DNA of 64,000 nucleotides, taken from Planctomycetes bacterium syqfu (GTDB taxonomy: Bacteria > Planctomycetota > Phycisphaerae > Phycisphaerales > Phycisphaeraceae). The DNA lies in NCBI GenBank assembly GCA_020974905.1, contig CP087563.1, positions 992,001 to 1,056,000 of the forward strand, in the 5' to 3' direction. The notes beneath the pieces were generated by a model. That model saw only the letters and a list, made by a program, of their open reading frames with translations, did not search any database and was not told where the DNA came from. Both the position numbers and the translations under genes were made by a program. Below, in pieces: positions 24,955 through 33,999 of the stretch (position 1 is its first letter; the number at the start of each line of letters is the position of its first letter).

Positions 24955-26526
24955 ATGCAGACACAAATAGACAACATCATACCCAATACCCGGATCATGA
25001 TCCTGATTGTCCCAACGCTCAATGATGATGCGTTGTTGCAATTTTTGGATCATCTGCCGGAGGATTTGCTGTCGGACGAGACCGTTCATTTTGCATTGCT
25101 GGACCGTTCAATTGATGGCAAACGAAGTTGGCTGACACGTTCGTGGCTTGATCATCGTCAATACACACGTTGGACGCTGCTGCATAACCCGACCCCACAT
25201 GGATATGGGGGGAATCAAAAGCTTGGATTCCGCCTGGCGTTGGATCGAGACTTTGACTTTGTCATCCATTTCCTGGCTGACGGACGGTATGCCCCCGATG
25301 ATCTGAGACATTTTGTGCAAACATGGCGTGAGAATCCTGCTGATGTCCTGCTGGGTGATCGTCTGAGTTCTGATTCTGAATTGAAGTGTGACATGCCTGT
25401 ATTGCGACGCTGGGCCAATCGTGCACTGGCGTGGTATCAAAACCGCATGGCACAATCCAATCTCACCGATTTCCACTGTGCGCTACGCGGTTACAGCACG
25501 CGATTTCTCAAAACCGTCCCCTTTGAAATCAACACCAATGCGCTGCACTTCGATTCACACCTGCTGCTCCAGGCACATTGCATCCAGGCTGACATCCAAC
25601 AGATTCCCGTCCATTACCTGCATCAGAACGGTACGCCCTACCGTGCAGGACTCGGTTATGCCTGGCAGGTATTCAAGTCTGCCACCCAATACCGCTTGCA
25701 CCAGATGGGTATGCTCTGCTCGTTGAGTTATCGCGATCTGCGTCCCACCAAGTATCAGGACAAGACCACCGACTTCAGATCATCGCACCAGTTGGCATTG
25801 CAACTCACCCGTCGGATCAAGCCCCAAACTGTCACTGACATAGGCTGTGGTCCGGGATTTGTTGCCAAACACTGCCAGGATGACGGCATCCATGTGACAG
25901 GCTTGGATATGTACCCACCGCTTGAAGGGACCATGCAAGCCTTTCATCGCGTAATCCTCGAAGCCGAACCGCTGCCTGTGGATCCTTTTGAGTCAGATGT
26001 GGTTTTGATGCTCGATATCATTGAACACCTGGCATCACCCGAGGAGTTCCTGCTGGCGATGCGCAACAATAGTGACCAACTGGGAATGGATCAGCATGAG
26101 AAAACGCTCATCCTTTCAACGCCCAATATTGCCTTTATCATCCCGCGTCTGAATCTGTTGTTCGGACGCTTTAACTACGCAGAACGTGGCATCCTGGATA
26201 TCACCCACAAGCGTCTTTTTACGCGAAAATCCCTGAGACACTGTCTTGAAACCTGCGGGTACCGGATTGAGCGTTTTCACCCGGTTGGACTGGCGTTTGA
26301 AGTGGTTTTCAAGGGTGTAATGGGTAAGTTGTTGGCTCGGATATCATGGCTGATGGCCCGAATGCTACCCACGGTCTTTGCTGCCCAGTTTCTCGTGGTT
26401 TGTCATCCGACAGCCGGTTTGAAACAAATCCTTCAGGACAGTCACCGCAAGCATCTGCCCGATGAACCGACAACACCAGATCCATCACAACTGTCAGATT
26501 CAGGGCAGGATGCATATCAGGTTTGA
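24955..26526 (+). CDS. Fusion of a degenerate GT2 domain and a SAM methyltransferase
   Basis: About 523 residues. The N-terminal half aligns with the GT2 protein at 22213-22986 (shared HGYGGNQK, NRALAWYQNRMAQ, LTDFHCALRGYS), but the sugar-nucleotide Asp motif is replaced by LLDRSIDGKR and the HPDYQYDP segment by FLADGRYAP. The C-terminal half is a class I methyltransferase with TVTDIGCGPGFVAKHC (motif I), VTGLDMYPP and VVLMLDIIEHLASPEEF. ATG at 24955 is the first in-frame ATG; an upstream TTG at 24937 is possible. The methyltransferase is probably active; catalysis by the GT2 half is doubtful. Confidence 0.8.
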   Translation: MQTQIDNIIPNTRIMILIVPTLNDDALLQFLDHLPEDLLSDETVHFALLDRSIDGKRSWLTRSWLDHRQYTRWTLLHNPTPHGYGGNQKLGFRLALDRDFDFVIHFLADGRYAPDDLRHFVQTWRENPADVLLGDRLSSDSELKCDMPVLRRWANRALAWYQNRMAQSNLTDFHCALRGYSTRFLKTVPFEINTNALHFDSHLLLQAHCIQADIQQIPVHYLHQNGTPYRAGLGYAWQVFKSATQYRLHQMGMLCSLSYRDLRPTKYQDKTTDFRSSHQLALQLTRRIKPQTVTDIGCGPGFVAKHCQDDGIHVTGLDMYPPLEGTMQAFHRVILEAEPLPVDPFESDVVLMLDIIEHLASPEEFLLAMRNNSDQLGMDQHEKTLILSTPNIAFIIPRLNLLFGRFNYAERGILDITHKRLFTRKSLRHCLETCGYRIERFHPVGLAFEVVFKGVMGKLLARISWLMARMLPTVFAAQFLVVCHPTAGLKQILQDSHRKHLPDEPTTPDPSQLSDSGQDAYQV

Positions 26527-26602
26527 CTCTTAAACGATTTTCGACCATAATTCGTGGCTCGGCGCTGTATGCGCACACCAATAGCGAGGAGCTTGAAACA
26601 AC

Positions 26603-28036
26603 ATGGCCGACGAAACCAACAACGTGACCACCGAAGAAGAAGTGACCCCCGAAACACCGGAAGCGACAACCGCAACCGAAACACCGGAAGCCGAAGAATC
26701 TGCCCTGCAACAGACCGTGACGGTCAAAGACAGCGGCCCGGCTTGTAAGGAACTGACCATTGAAGTTTCCGAAGAGTCCATCGCCAATCGCATCGAAGAA
26801 AGCTATGACCAGCTTGCCACCGATGCGACCATCCCCGGCTTCCGTCGTGGTTACGCCCCCCGTAAACTCATCGAACGTCGATTCGGCTCATCCGTCAAGG
26901 ACGATGTCCGTGCCCGTCTGATCTCTGAGTCTTACTCCAAGGCCATTGAAGACGAAGGCCTCGATGTCATCGGTGAACCCGATGTCAAGAACTTCGACGA
27001 AATCGAGTTGCCCGAAACCGGCACACTCAAGTACGTCGTCGAAGTCGAAGTCTCCCCCGCTGTCGATGTCCCGGCATTTGACACCTTCGAAGTCGAAGAA
27101 GAAGCCTTCGAAGTCACCGACGAAGACGTTGCCAAGGAAATCGACTCCATGGCTGACCGCTACGGTGACATGGCTTCCATCGGTGATGGCGAAGTCCAGG
27201 AAAAAGACTTTGTCCAGGCTCACGTGAATATCTACGCTGGCAAAGATGCTGGTGATGATGCTGAAGAAATCGGTCATCATCATGGCGTATACATCCTCGT
27301 CAACGGTGAAAAGGCTGACTACAAAGGCCACGTCGCTGGTATCGTCGTCGAAGAACTCGGCAAGAAACTGGCTGGCAAGAAAGTCACCGACGAAGTTCGC
27401 GTTTCCATGACCGGTCCTGAAAGCCACGAAGATGAAAAGATCAAGGGCCAGGACATCACCATCGTCATCAAGATCGAAGACATCCAACGCGTCAAGCCTG
27501 TCGACATGGACAAGCTGACCACCATGCTCGGTGTCGAATCCGAAGACGACCTCAAGACCCGCATCAAGGAAGACCTCCAGCAACGCCGTGAACGCGAACA
27601 GCAGTCCAAGAAGCACGATCAGCTTCGTGAACAGCTGCTCGAAAAGATCGACTTCGAACTGCCCGAGAAGATCGCCGGTCGTCAGATCGCCCGTAACCTT
27701 CAGAACCAGGCCATGCAGTTTGCATACCAGGGCATGAAGGAAGATGAAATCGAAGCCAAGCTGGCTGACATTCGCAGCGAGAACGAAGAACAGGCCCGCA
27801 AGGATCTGCGTTTGTTCTTCATCCTTGACCGCATTGCCAAGGACAACGAAATCGAAGTCACCCCCGAAGAAATCAACGGCCGGATTTACATGATGGCCAT
27901 GATGCGTCAAACTCGCCCCGAAAAACTGCGTCAGCAAATGCAGCAGTCCGGCGAAATCGAAAGCCTTTACATGAACATCCGCGAACAAAAGACGCTGGAT
28001 AAGATTCTCGAAGGCGCCAAGGTCAAGACCAAGTAA
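26603..28036 (+). CDS. tig: Trigger factor
   Basis: A 477-residue ribosome-bound chaperone. A Thr/Glu-rich acidic extension of about 45 residues precedes the ribosome-binding domain, whose signature IPGFRRGYAPRKLIERRFG is clear. The central FKBP-like domain is divergent, with a His-rich HHHGVYILVNG segment, so prolyl isomerase activity is not assured. The C-terminal helical arm is long and charged. GAGGAG lies about 13 bp before the ATG. A terminator follows, and clpX comes two genes later. Confidence 0.92.
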   Translation: MADETNNVTTEEEVTPETPEATTATETPEAEESALQQTVTVKDSGPACKELTIEVSEESIANRIEESYDQLATDATIPGFRRGYAPRKLIERRFGSSVKDDVRARLISESYSKAIEDEGLDVIGEPDVKNFDEIELPETGTLKYVVEVEVSPAVDVPAFDTFEVEEEAFEVTDEDVAKEIDSMADRYGDMASIGDGEVQEKDFVQAHVNIYAGKDAGDDAEEIGHHHGVYILVNGEKADYKGHVAGIVVEELGKKLAGKKVTDEVRVSMTGPESHEDEKIKGQDITIVIKIEDIQRVKPVDMDKLTTMLGVESEDDLKTRIKEDLQQRREREQQSKKHDQLREQLLEKIDFELPEKIAGRQIARNLQNQAMQFAYQGMKEDEIEAKLADIRSENEEQARKDLRLFFILDRIAKDNEIEVTPEEINGRIYMMAMMRQTRPEKLRQQMQQSGEIESLYMNIREQKTLDKILEGAKVKTK

Positions 28037-28079
28037 CCCCGGAAGTCCCCGGAAGTCCCCGGAAGTTCCCCCGGAAAGT
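28037..28079. repeat. Tandem 10-bp repeat after tig
   Basis: Three perfect copies of CCCCGGAAGT in a row (28037-28066) are followed by a degenerate fourth. A similar CCCCCGGAAGTTTTC occurs once after prs near 8368. Confidence 0.8.
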
Positions 28080-28142
28080 TTTCAGAATCAATTCTGGACT
28101 ACTGCCCGGCAAGACAGGTCTTACCCCCAATTCAAGCAACTC

Positions 28143-28181
28143 AAGCGAAGGAATCTCAAACGAGGTTCCTTCGCTTTTTTT
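28143..28181 (+). terminator. Rho-independent terminator of tig
   Basis: AAGCGAAGGAA (28143-28153) pairs with TTCCTTCGCTT (28166-28176) around a 12-nt loop and is followed by a T-run. The rest of the gap to 28406 shows no gene. Confidence 0.92.
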
Positions 28182-28406
28182 ATTGAATCTCCGCGTCGAA
28201 TCACCATGACATTTTTCTGAACACTGAAATAATGCCCTCAGCAGCCCCGTCTTACAGGTGTTACACACGTCAGATTCGATTCGCGGTGAGTGAAACTGCG
28301 GGCGTTATCCGGTCTTTACTTTAAGCCCGATGCAACGGTCACCGATAAAAATCCTGAGGTATTAGCCGACTTTGGCTGTAAATATCGTAAAATAGAGTTA
28401 GTAGCC

Positions 28407-28781
28407 ATGATCACGACACTTCTGACAACCTGCATGGGAGCCATCCCGACGATGCTGGGCAAGTTCTCTGCCCCGAGCTGTCCGTTGGTCCTGGCGTCAT
28501 CGCGTCGTGGTGGCACATACGCTTCGCCGATGTTCGATATTTTTCTGTATTCGGCCTTAATCGCTGCAGGCGTGATTGTCTTGGTTTTCGTTGCCATCAA
28601 ACTCAGGTCCTGGCTTCTGGATGTCTCAACGGACAGCAATACGGGCGACTTCTTCAGCATCTCACAACTGCGGGAACTCAAAGACAATGGCTCGATTTCC
28701 GACGAGGAATATGAGTCGGCCAAGCGCGTTCTGGTTGCCCATGGACTTCAGATGCTCAACTCCTCTTCTTCGGATGAGTAA
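28407..28781 (+). CDS. Membrane protein with SHOCT-like C-terminus
   Basis: About 124 residues if it starts at the ATG at 28407. The start is uncertain: a GTG at 28290 gives 163 residues and an ATG at 28533 gives about 82, and none has a good ribosome binding site. One membrane helix (DIFLYSALIAAGVIVLVFVA) is followed by a short cytoplasmic region ending in ISQLRELKDNGSISDEEYES, a typical SHOCT-type helical hairpin. It takes the place between tig and clpX that clpP holds in many genomes. The function is unknown. Confidence 0.6.
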   Translation: MITTLLTTCMGAIPTMLGKFSAPSCPLVLASSRRGGTYASPMFDIFLYSALIAAGVIVLVFVAIKLRSWLLDVSTDSNTGDFFSISQLRELKDNGSISDEEYESAKRVLVAHGLQMLNSSSSDE

Positions 28782-29053
28782 GGTTCACGTCTGAATAACC
28801 TCAATTGGATCAAAATCATCCCCGTGAATCCCACACAAATCATGGCTATCGGTCCTTCTGGGACGATTATTTGTGTTATGATAAGCCGATTGATCATACA
28901 ATAATAACAAGTACAGGTTATCCCCCGTCCGTCATTAAGCACGATGCGCGAATGGACGATCTAACGATATCAGGTACTGCGTTTATGTCCGCGGCCCATT
29001 GGAACTCGTAAGGTTCTAATTGACCAGGGCAACAAACATTTGGGACGAATTTC

Positions 29054-30367
29054 ATGACGAACGGTAAATCTGGTAAAGGCGGAAGTGGCAGCAAATCAGG
29101 CGACAGCGGTTTTCAAGGCCGTCGCGTGACCACATGCTCGTTTTGTGGGAAGACCAGCCGCGAAGTCGGCCCCATGGTCGAAGGCCCCAACGATGTGTAC
29201 ATCTGTGCCAACTGCGTAGACCTGTGCCAGAACATCTTCAAACAGGAACGCCGTCGCGTTTCCACCGGTCGTACCACCTTCGACGAAATCCCCAGTCCCC
29301 GTCAGATTACCGAGTTCCTTGATGAATATGTCGTCGGTCAGCGCAGCGCCAAGCGTGCCCTGTCCGTGGCGGTGCATAACCACTACAAGCGTTTGACCGC
29401 TGCGGAAAACAAGGATGCTGGCGTCGAGCTGGATAAGTCCAACGTGCTTCTGCTGGGTCCGACCGGTTGCGGCAAAACACTGCTGGCGCGCAGCCTTGCC
29501 CGTACGCTCAACGTCCCCTTTGCCATCGGTGACGCCACCACATTGACCGAAGCCGGCTACGTCGGTGAAGACGTGGAAAACCTGCTGCTAAAACTGCTCC
29601 AGGCTGCCGACTACGATGTCGAAGCAGCGCAGCGTGGCATCATCTACATCGACGAAATCGACAAGATCGGCAAGACCAGCCAGAACGTCTCGATCACCCG
29701 TGACGTCTCCGGTGAAGGTGTGCAGCAGGCATTACTCAAGATGCTCGAAGGCACCACCGCCAACGTCCCGCCGCAGGGTGGCCGCAAGCATCCTGAACAA
29801 CAGTACATTCAGATCGACACCACCAACATCCTCTTCATCTGTGCCGGCACGTTCGTCGGCCTGACGGATGTCGTGGAACGTCGCATTGGTCAGTCTGCCA
29901 TCGGCTTTGCTTCTGAGCAGGCTCACGAAGATGAACACAACGAAGATGTCGGTTACCTGCTCAGCCAGGTGACGCCTGAAGACCTCTCTGAGTATGGCAT
30001 GATTCCCGAACTCATCGGTCGTTTGCCCATTATCACGTCGCTTGATCCATTGGATATTAAAACGTTGGTGATGATCCTCACGCAACCCAAGAACGCCCTG
30101 GTCCGCCAGTATCAGCACTTCTTCTCAATGGAAGATGCCGAATTGGAGTTCACACAGGATGCTCTGGAGGTGCTCGCTGAACGCGCCATCAACCGTAACA
30201 CCGGTGCCCGTGCGCTGCGTAGCGTGATGGAAGAAGTGATGCTCGACCGCATGTATGACTTGCCGGACATGCAGAACAACAATACAAAATATGTGATGGA
30301 CGCCAAGGCCATTGAAGAAAACACGCCGTTGGAAAAATTGCGTGTCGCCCGTAAGGAATCGGCCTGA
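29054..30367 (+). CDS. clpX: ATP-dependent Clp protease ATP-binding subunit ClpX
   Basis: A 437-residue AAA+ unfoldase. The N-terminal zinc finger has Cys28, 31, 51 and 54. Walker A GPTGCGKT is at 135-142, Walker B IIYIDEID is near 196-203, and the sensor and arginine-finger region PELIGRLP is intact. The loop [13 protein letters not shown] keeps the IGF tripeptide that docks on ClpP, so a ClpP partner must exist even though none is encoded here. A Gly/Ser/Lys-rich N-terminal extension of about 25 residues precedes the zinc finger. Confidence 0.96.
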   Translation: MTNGKSGKGGSGSKSGDSGFQGRRVTTCSFCGKTSREVGPMVEGPNDVYICANCVDLCQNIFKQERRRVSTGRTTFDEIPSPRQITEFLDEYVVGQRSAKRALSVAVHNHYKRLTAAENKDAGVELDKSNVLLLGPTGCGKTLLARSLARTLNVPFAIGDATTLTEAGYVGEDVENLLLKLLQAADYDVEAAQRGIIYIDEIDKIGKTSQNVSITRDVSGEGVQQALLKMLEGTTANVPPQGGRKHPEQQYIQIDTTNILFICAGTFVGLTDVVERRIGQSAIGFASEQAHEDEHNEDVGYLLSQVTPEDLSEYGMIPELIGRLPIITSLDPLDIKTLVMILTQPKNALVRQYQHFFSMEDAELEFTQDALEVLAERAINRNTGARALRSVMEEVMLDRMYDLPDMQNNNTKYVMDAKAIEENTPLEKLRVARKESA

Positions 30368-30467
30368 TTCACAGGCATCATCACATCCTGATGCAACGCT
30401 GCCTGACCTCATGGGTATGAGTTGTCGTCTGAGTTCTTTGTCCGCTGCAAGCCAAGGGATCGAGTCT

Positions 30468-32645
30468 ATGATGTGGTTCAAATCGTTTTGTCCGCCCACC
30501 CTTTCAAATCTACGTTCCATTGGCCGCCTGACAATCATCACATTGCTGCTCATCTGCAGCACGACGCAAGCTCAACCGCGTAACGACTGGCTCAACGCGG
30601 CCTACCGTGGCGACTTTGACACGATCCGCATCTCTCTTGAACAGGATCAAACCCTCCAGGCCCATCCTGAACTCCAAAGCCTTTTAGCCGAACTCAAGAC
30701 GTATCAGGAACACGAACAGCAGTTCGTTGCCAAGCGTCAAACCGAGTTAACCAAGGCGATGAAAAAGATGCATGCCGCTTTGGCCATTGGTCGCGTGGAA
30801 GATGCGTTGATTCATGCCATCGAAGCGCAGAGTCAGGTCAAGGACCCGGAAAAATTTATTGAGCAACGTGAAATCCAGAAGCTGGTCACCGAAGCCGAAA
30901 CACATGCTGGGAAGACCGAACTCGAAGGCAACTGGCTCACCGCGTTAAGTCTTTACCGCAAGCTGGAGATGCTCTTTGAACCGGTCCCCCGTTACAAGAC
31001 GCATATTGACCGGATCAATCAGCGTGTGCGTGTGATCTCGCTGTATGCCCCCAAGAAGATTACGCAGTTGTACAAACTCCGTGCCGACAGTGCTGGTGAT
31101 GCGACCGAAGCCCCGCCGGTGGCGTTGGAAGCGGAGACCTGGCAGAAGCGGTTAACCGATGTGAACCTGCCGATTCTCACCAGCGCACTGCGCAACAGTG
31201 CCATGCAGCATTACTCAGGTGTTGGCTATCGCGAGTTAATGCTCTCTGCGGTTAAATCCCTCAAAGCAACCGTCCTGACTCCGGGGCTTGAAGAAGCCTT
31301 CCCCGTCTTAGCCGATCAGGCCAAGCACAATGACTTTGTCAGCTACCTGTCGATCGTTCAAAACAACCTGCGTCAGCGACGTGACCGCATGACCAATGCT
31401 GATGTCGCGACGACTTTGCAGCGTGTTTTTGATCAGAATGAAAAGACACTGAATCTGCCACAGGAAGTGATCATCTACGAACTGACCGAAGGGGCGATGA
31501 GTCAACTCGATCCGTTCTCCGCGGTGATCTGGCCTTACGAAGTCGATCAATTCAACCGCTCGACCAGTGGCATGTTCTTCGGCGTCGGTGTTCAAATCGC
31601 TTTGACCAACAACCAACTGACCGTGGTCAGTCCGCTGCCCGACTCCCCTGCTCATCATGCAGGGATCAAACCCGGTGACATCATCAAACTTGTCAACGGA
31701 CAGGCAACCACCAACTGGACGCTCGATTGGGCGGTCAAGGAAATCACCGGCCCAGCAGGTTCACATGTCACGCTTGGCGTTCAGCGCAAGGGTGAAAAGG
31801 AACTACTCTCCTTTGACCTGCAACGCTCGCGCATTCAGATCCACTCCGTGCGTGGCTGGGAACGTGCTCCCAAGACCGCGACCGGTTGGGATTACTACAT
31901 CGACCGTGAAAACAAAATCGGCTATATCCGTGTCTCCCAGTTCATCCCCAGAACACCAGCCGACTTTGACCGGGCCATCAACCAGATGGAATCCGAGCAT
32001 GGCATCAACGGCCTGATTCTCGACCTGCGCTTTAATCCCGGCGGACTCATGCGTCGCAGTGTCGACCTGGCAAACCGATTCGTCTCCAAAGGAACCCTGC
32101 TCTCCACGGTGGACTCCTCGGACAAAACCACCAGCCTGTATCCGGCCAAGGCGCATCTGGCACACTACCCGCGTATCCCCCTGGTCGTCCTGATCAATCA
32201 AGGCTCAGCATCGGCAGCGGAAATCGTCGCAGGTGCACTGCAGGATCACCAGTCCGGCATCCTTGTCGGCTCACGAAGCTTCGGCAAAGGTTCGGTTCAG
32301 GATGTCTATCCCATGCTTGGTAACCGGGCTCAGATGAAGATCACCACGCTGCATTACAAGCTGCCTTTGGGTCGGATCATTCACCGCGAACCTGGTGCCC
32401 ATCAATGGGGTGTTGACCCGGACGTGGCTGTGAAGATGACTGATCAGGAAGTTGCCGACGCCATTGAGTACCGCCGCGAAGTCGACGTGGTCCGTGAAGA
32501 TGGCCAAGGCCCCAAGCCCGACAAGCTCGTCAAGGAAGGCTTGGATTTACAACTCGAAGCCGCCCTGCTGCTTGCCCGTGTTCAGTCGGTGGTCCAGGAA
32601 CAGAACAACCTGGCCAAACGCCGCGATCCGTTTGATACACCGTAA
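30468..32645 (+). CDS. C-terminal processing protease (S41 family) with PDZ domain
   Basis: About 725 residues. The start MMWFKSF at 30468 gives a signal-anchor peptide (about 18-35) followed by AQ; longer in-frame starts reach back into clpX. A helical region of about 330 residues precedes a PDZ domain (SPLPDSPAHHAGIKPGDII). The S41 protease domain keeps the Ser/Lys dyad: Ser582 in GSASAAE and Lys607 in SFGKGSVQ, 25 residues apart as in E. coli Prc. It probably trims or degrades periplasmic proteins. It starts about 100 bp after clpX and may be cotranscribed. Confidence 0.9.
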   Translation: MMWFKSFCPPTLSNLRSIGRLTIITLLLICSTTQAQPRNDWLNAAYRGDFDTIRISLEQDQTLQAHPELQSLLAELKTYQEHEQQFVAKRQTELTKAMKKMHAALAIGRVEDALIHAIEAQSQVKDPEKFIEQREIQKLVTEAETHAGKTELEGNWLTALSLYRKLEMLFEPVPRYKTHIDRINQRVRVISLYAPKKITQLYKLRADSAGDATEAPPVALEAETWQKRLTDVNLPILTSALRNSAMQHYSGVGYRELMLSAVKSLKATVLTPGLEEAFPVLADQAKHNDFVSYLSIVQNNLRQRRDRMTNADVATTLQRVFDQNEKTLNLPQEVIIYELTEGAMSQLDPFSAVIWPYEVDQFNRSTSGMFFGVGVQIALTNNQLTVVSPLPDSPAHHAGIKPGDIIKLVNGQATTNWTLDWAVKEITGPAGSHVTLGVQRKGEKELLSFDLQRSRIQIHSVRGWERAPKTATGWDYYIDRENKIGYIRVSQFIPRTPADFDRAINQMESEHGINGLILDLRFNPGGLMRRSVDLANRFVSKGTLLSTVDSSDKTTSLYPAKAHLAHYPRIPLVVLINQGSASAAEIVAGALQDHQSGILVGSRSFGKGSVQDVYPMLGNRAQMKITTLHYKLPLGRIIHREPGAHQWGVDPDVAVKMTDQEVADAIEYRREVDVVREDGQGPKPDKLVKEGLDLQLEAALLLARVQSVVQEQNNLAKRRDPFDTP

Positions 32646-32664
32646 GAATCTTGATCCATGGCTG

Positions 32665-32756
32665 AACCACAGAGTCACAGCGACACAGAGGAAAGACAAA
32701 AAAGACCTTGTTTTTTCTGTTTTTTTCAGGCTCTGTGACTCTGTGACTCTGTGGTT
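32665..32756. repeat. Inverted repeat AACCACAGAGTCACAG
   Basis: The left arm AACCACAGAGTCACAG and right arm CTGTGACTCTGTGGTT are perfect complements about 60 bp apart, with an extra CTCTGTGA copy on the right and A- and T-rich runs in the middle. It fills the gap between the protease and aroC. It may be a small mobile repeat or a terminator-like structure. Confidence 0.75.
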
Positions 32757-32805
32757 AACTCCTAACCAGCTTGTCACTGCAACCGCAACCGAGTAAATTG
32801 CTTCG

Positions 32806-33912
32806 ATGGCAGGAAATTCATTTGGTCAAGCGTTTCGGATCACCACGGCTGGCGAAAGTCATGGCGGTGGTAACGTGGTCATTATTGACGGAGTCCCGGC
32901 AGGTCTGCCATTGCGTGTCGATGACCTGCTGCCGGATTTGGATCGGCGGCGCCCCGGTCAATCCAAGATCGTCACCCAACGTCAGGAAGCCGACACCCCC
33001 GAGATTCTCTCCGGCGTCTTTGACGGCCAAACCACCGGCACGTCCATCGCCATCCTCATCCGCAACGAAGATCAACGGTCCAAAGACTATTCCAACATCA
33101 TGAACAAGTACCGCCCCGGTCACGCGGACTACACGTTCGATGCCAAGTACGGCATGCGTGATTACCGTGGCGGTGGGCGATCCAGTGCCCGTGAGACAAA
33201 CGTCCGTGTTGCGGCCGGTGCCGTCGCCAAAAAGCTGTTGGCTGAACTCCATGACATTTCCATCATTGGCTACGTCAAGCAGGTCGGCAACATCATCGCC
33301 GACATCCCGCACCCCGAAGCGGTCACCATGGAGCAGGTCGAAGCCAACATCGTCCGCTGCCCCGACCCCGTCAAGGCTGAGGAAATGATTGCGTTGATCG
33401 ACGAAGTGCGTAAGGATCAGGACTCCATCGGCGGTGTCAGTGAACTGGTCGCAACCAATGTCCCCGCAGGCTGGGGCGAACCGGTCTTCGACAAACTCAA
33501 AGCGGACCTGGGTAAAGCCATGTTCACGCTGCCTGCCGTGCTAGGCGTTGAATATGGCGTGGGCTTTGGCTGTGCGACCATGCGGGGCACGGAGAATAAC
33601 GACATCTTCCGCGTCACCCCCGGAAGCTCTCCCGAAAAACCCGGCCACATCACCACCGACACCAACCACCACGGTGGCATGCTCGGTGGCATCAGTTCCG
33701 GCATGCCGATCGTGCTTCGCTGTGCCATCAAACCCACCAGCAGCCTCTCCCGCGAACAGGACACCGTCACCCGCGATGGCGAACAAACCACCATTGCCAC
33801 CAAGGGCCGACATGACCCGTGCTTATTGCCACGTTTTGCCCCCATGGGCGAAGCGATGATCGCCATCGTGTTAGCCGACCACGCCCTGCGACAACGTGCT
33901 GCCAGAGTATAA
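32806..33912 (+). CDS. aroC: Chorismate synthase
   Basis: A 368-residue enzyme of the last shikimate step, EPSP to chorismate, using reduced FMN. The N-terminal [18 protein letters not shown], the signature [20 protein letters not shown] and the [20 protein letters not shown] block are present, as is the late [17 protein letters not shown]. Length is normal. It ends at a terminator shared with a convergent gene. Confidence 0.97.
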   Translation: MAGNSFGQAFRITTAGESHGGGNVVIIDGVPAGLPLRVDDLLPDLDRRRPGQSKIVTQRQEADTPEILSGVFDGQTTGTSIAILIRNEDQRSKDYSNIMNKYRPGHADYTFDAKYGMRDYRGGGRSSARETNVRVAAGAVAKKLLAELHDISIIGYVKQVGNIIADIPHPEAVTMEQVEANIVRCPDPVKAEEMIALIDEVRKDQDSIGGVSELVATNVPAGWGEPVFDKLKADLGKAMFTLPAVLGVEYGVGFGCATMRGTENNDIFRVTPGSSPEKPGHITTDTNHHGGMLGGISSGMPIVLRCAIKPTSSLSREQDTVTRDGEQTTIATKGRHDPCLLPRFAPMGEAMIAIVLADHALRQRAARV

Positions 33913-33950
33913 AAGCTCACTAAAACACTTGAATTGATCATCAAATGACA

Positions 33951-33974
33951 AGCACCGGACGTTAATCCGGTGCT
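33951..33974. terminator. Terminator between convergent aroC and the beta-helix gene
   Basis: A perfect 9-bp stem AGCACCGGA/TCCGGTGCT with a 6-nt loop, extended by ACA/TGT outside; T-rich sequence follows on the plus side. Confidence 0.75.
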
Positions 33975-33999
33975 CGTTGTGTTGACATGAATGATTTGA

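Noticed and set aside
26888-27988. 366-codon minus-strand open frame inside tig
   Set aside because: It lies entirely antisense to the trigger factor gene and arises from its codon bias; it has no family features and a skewed composition.
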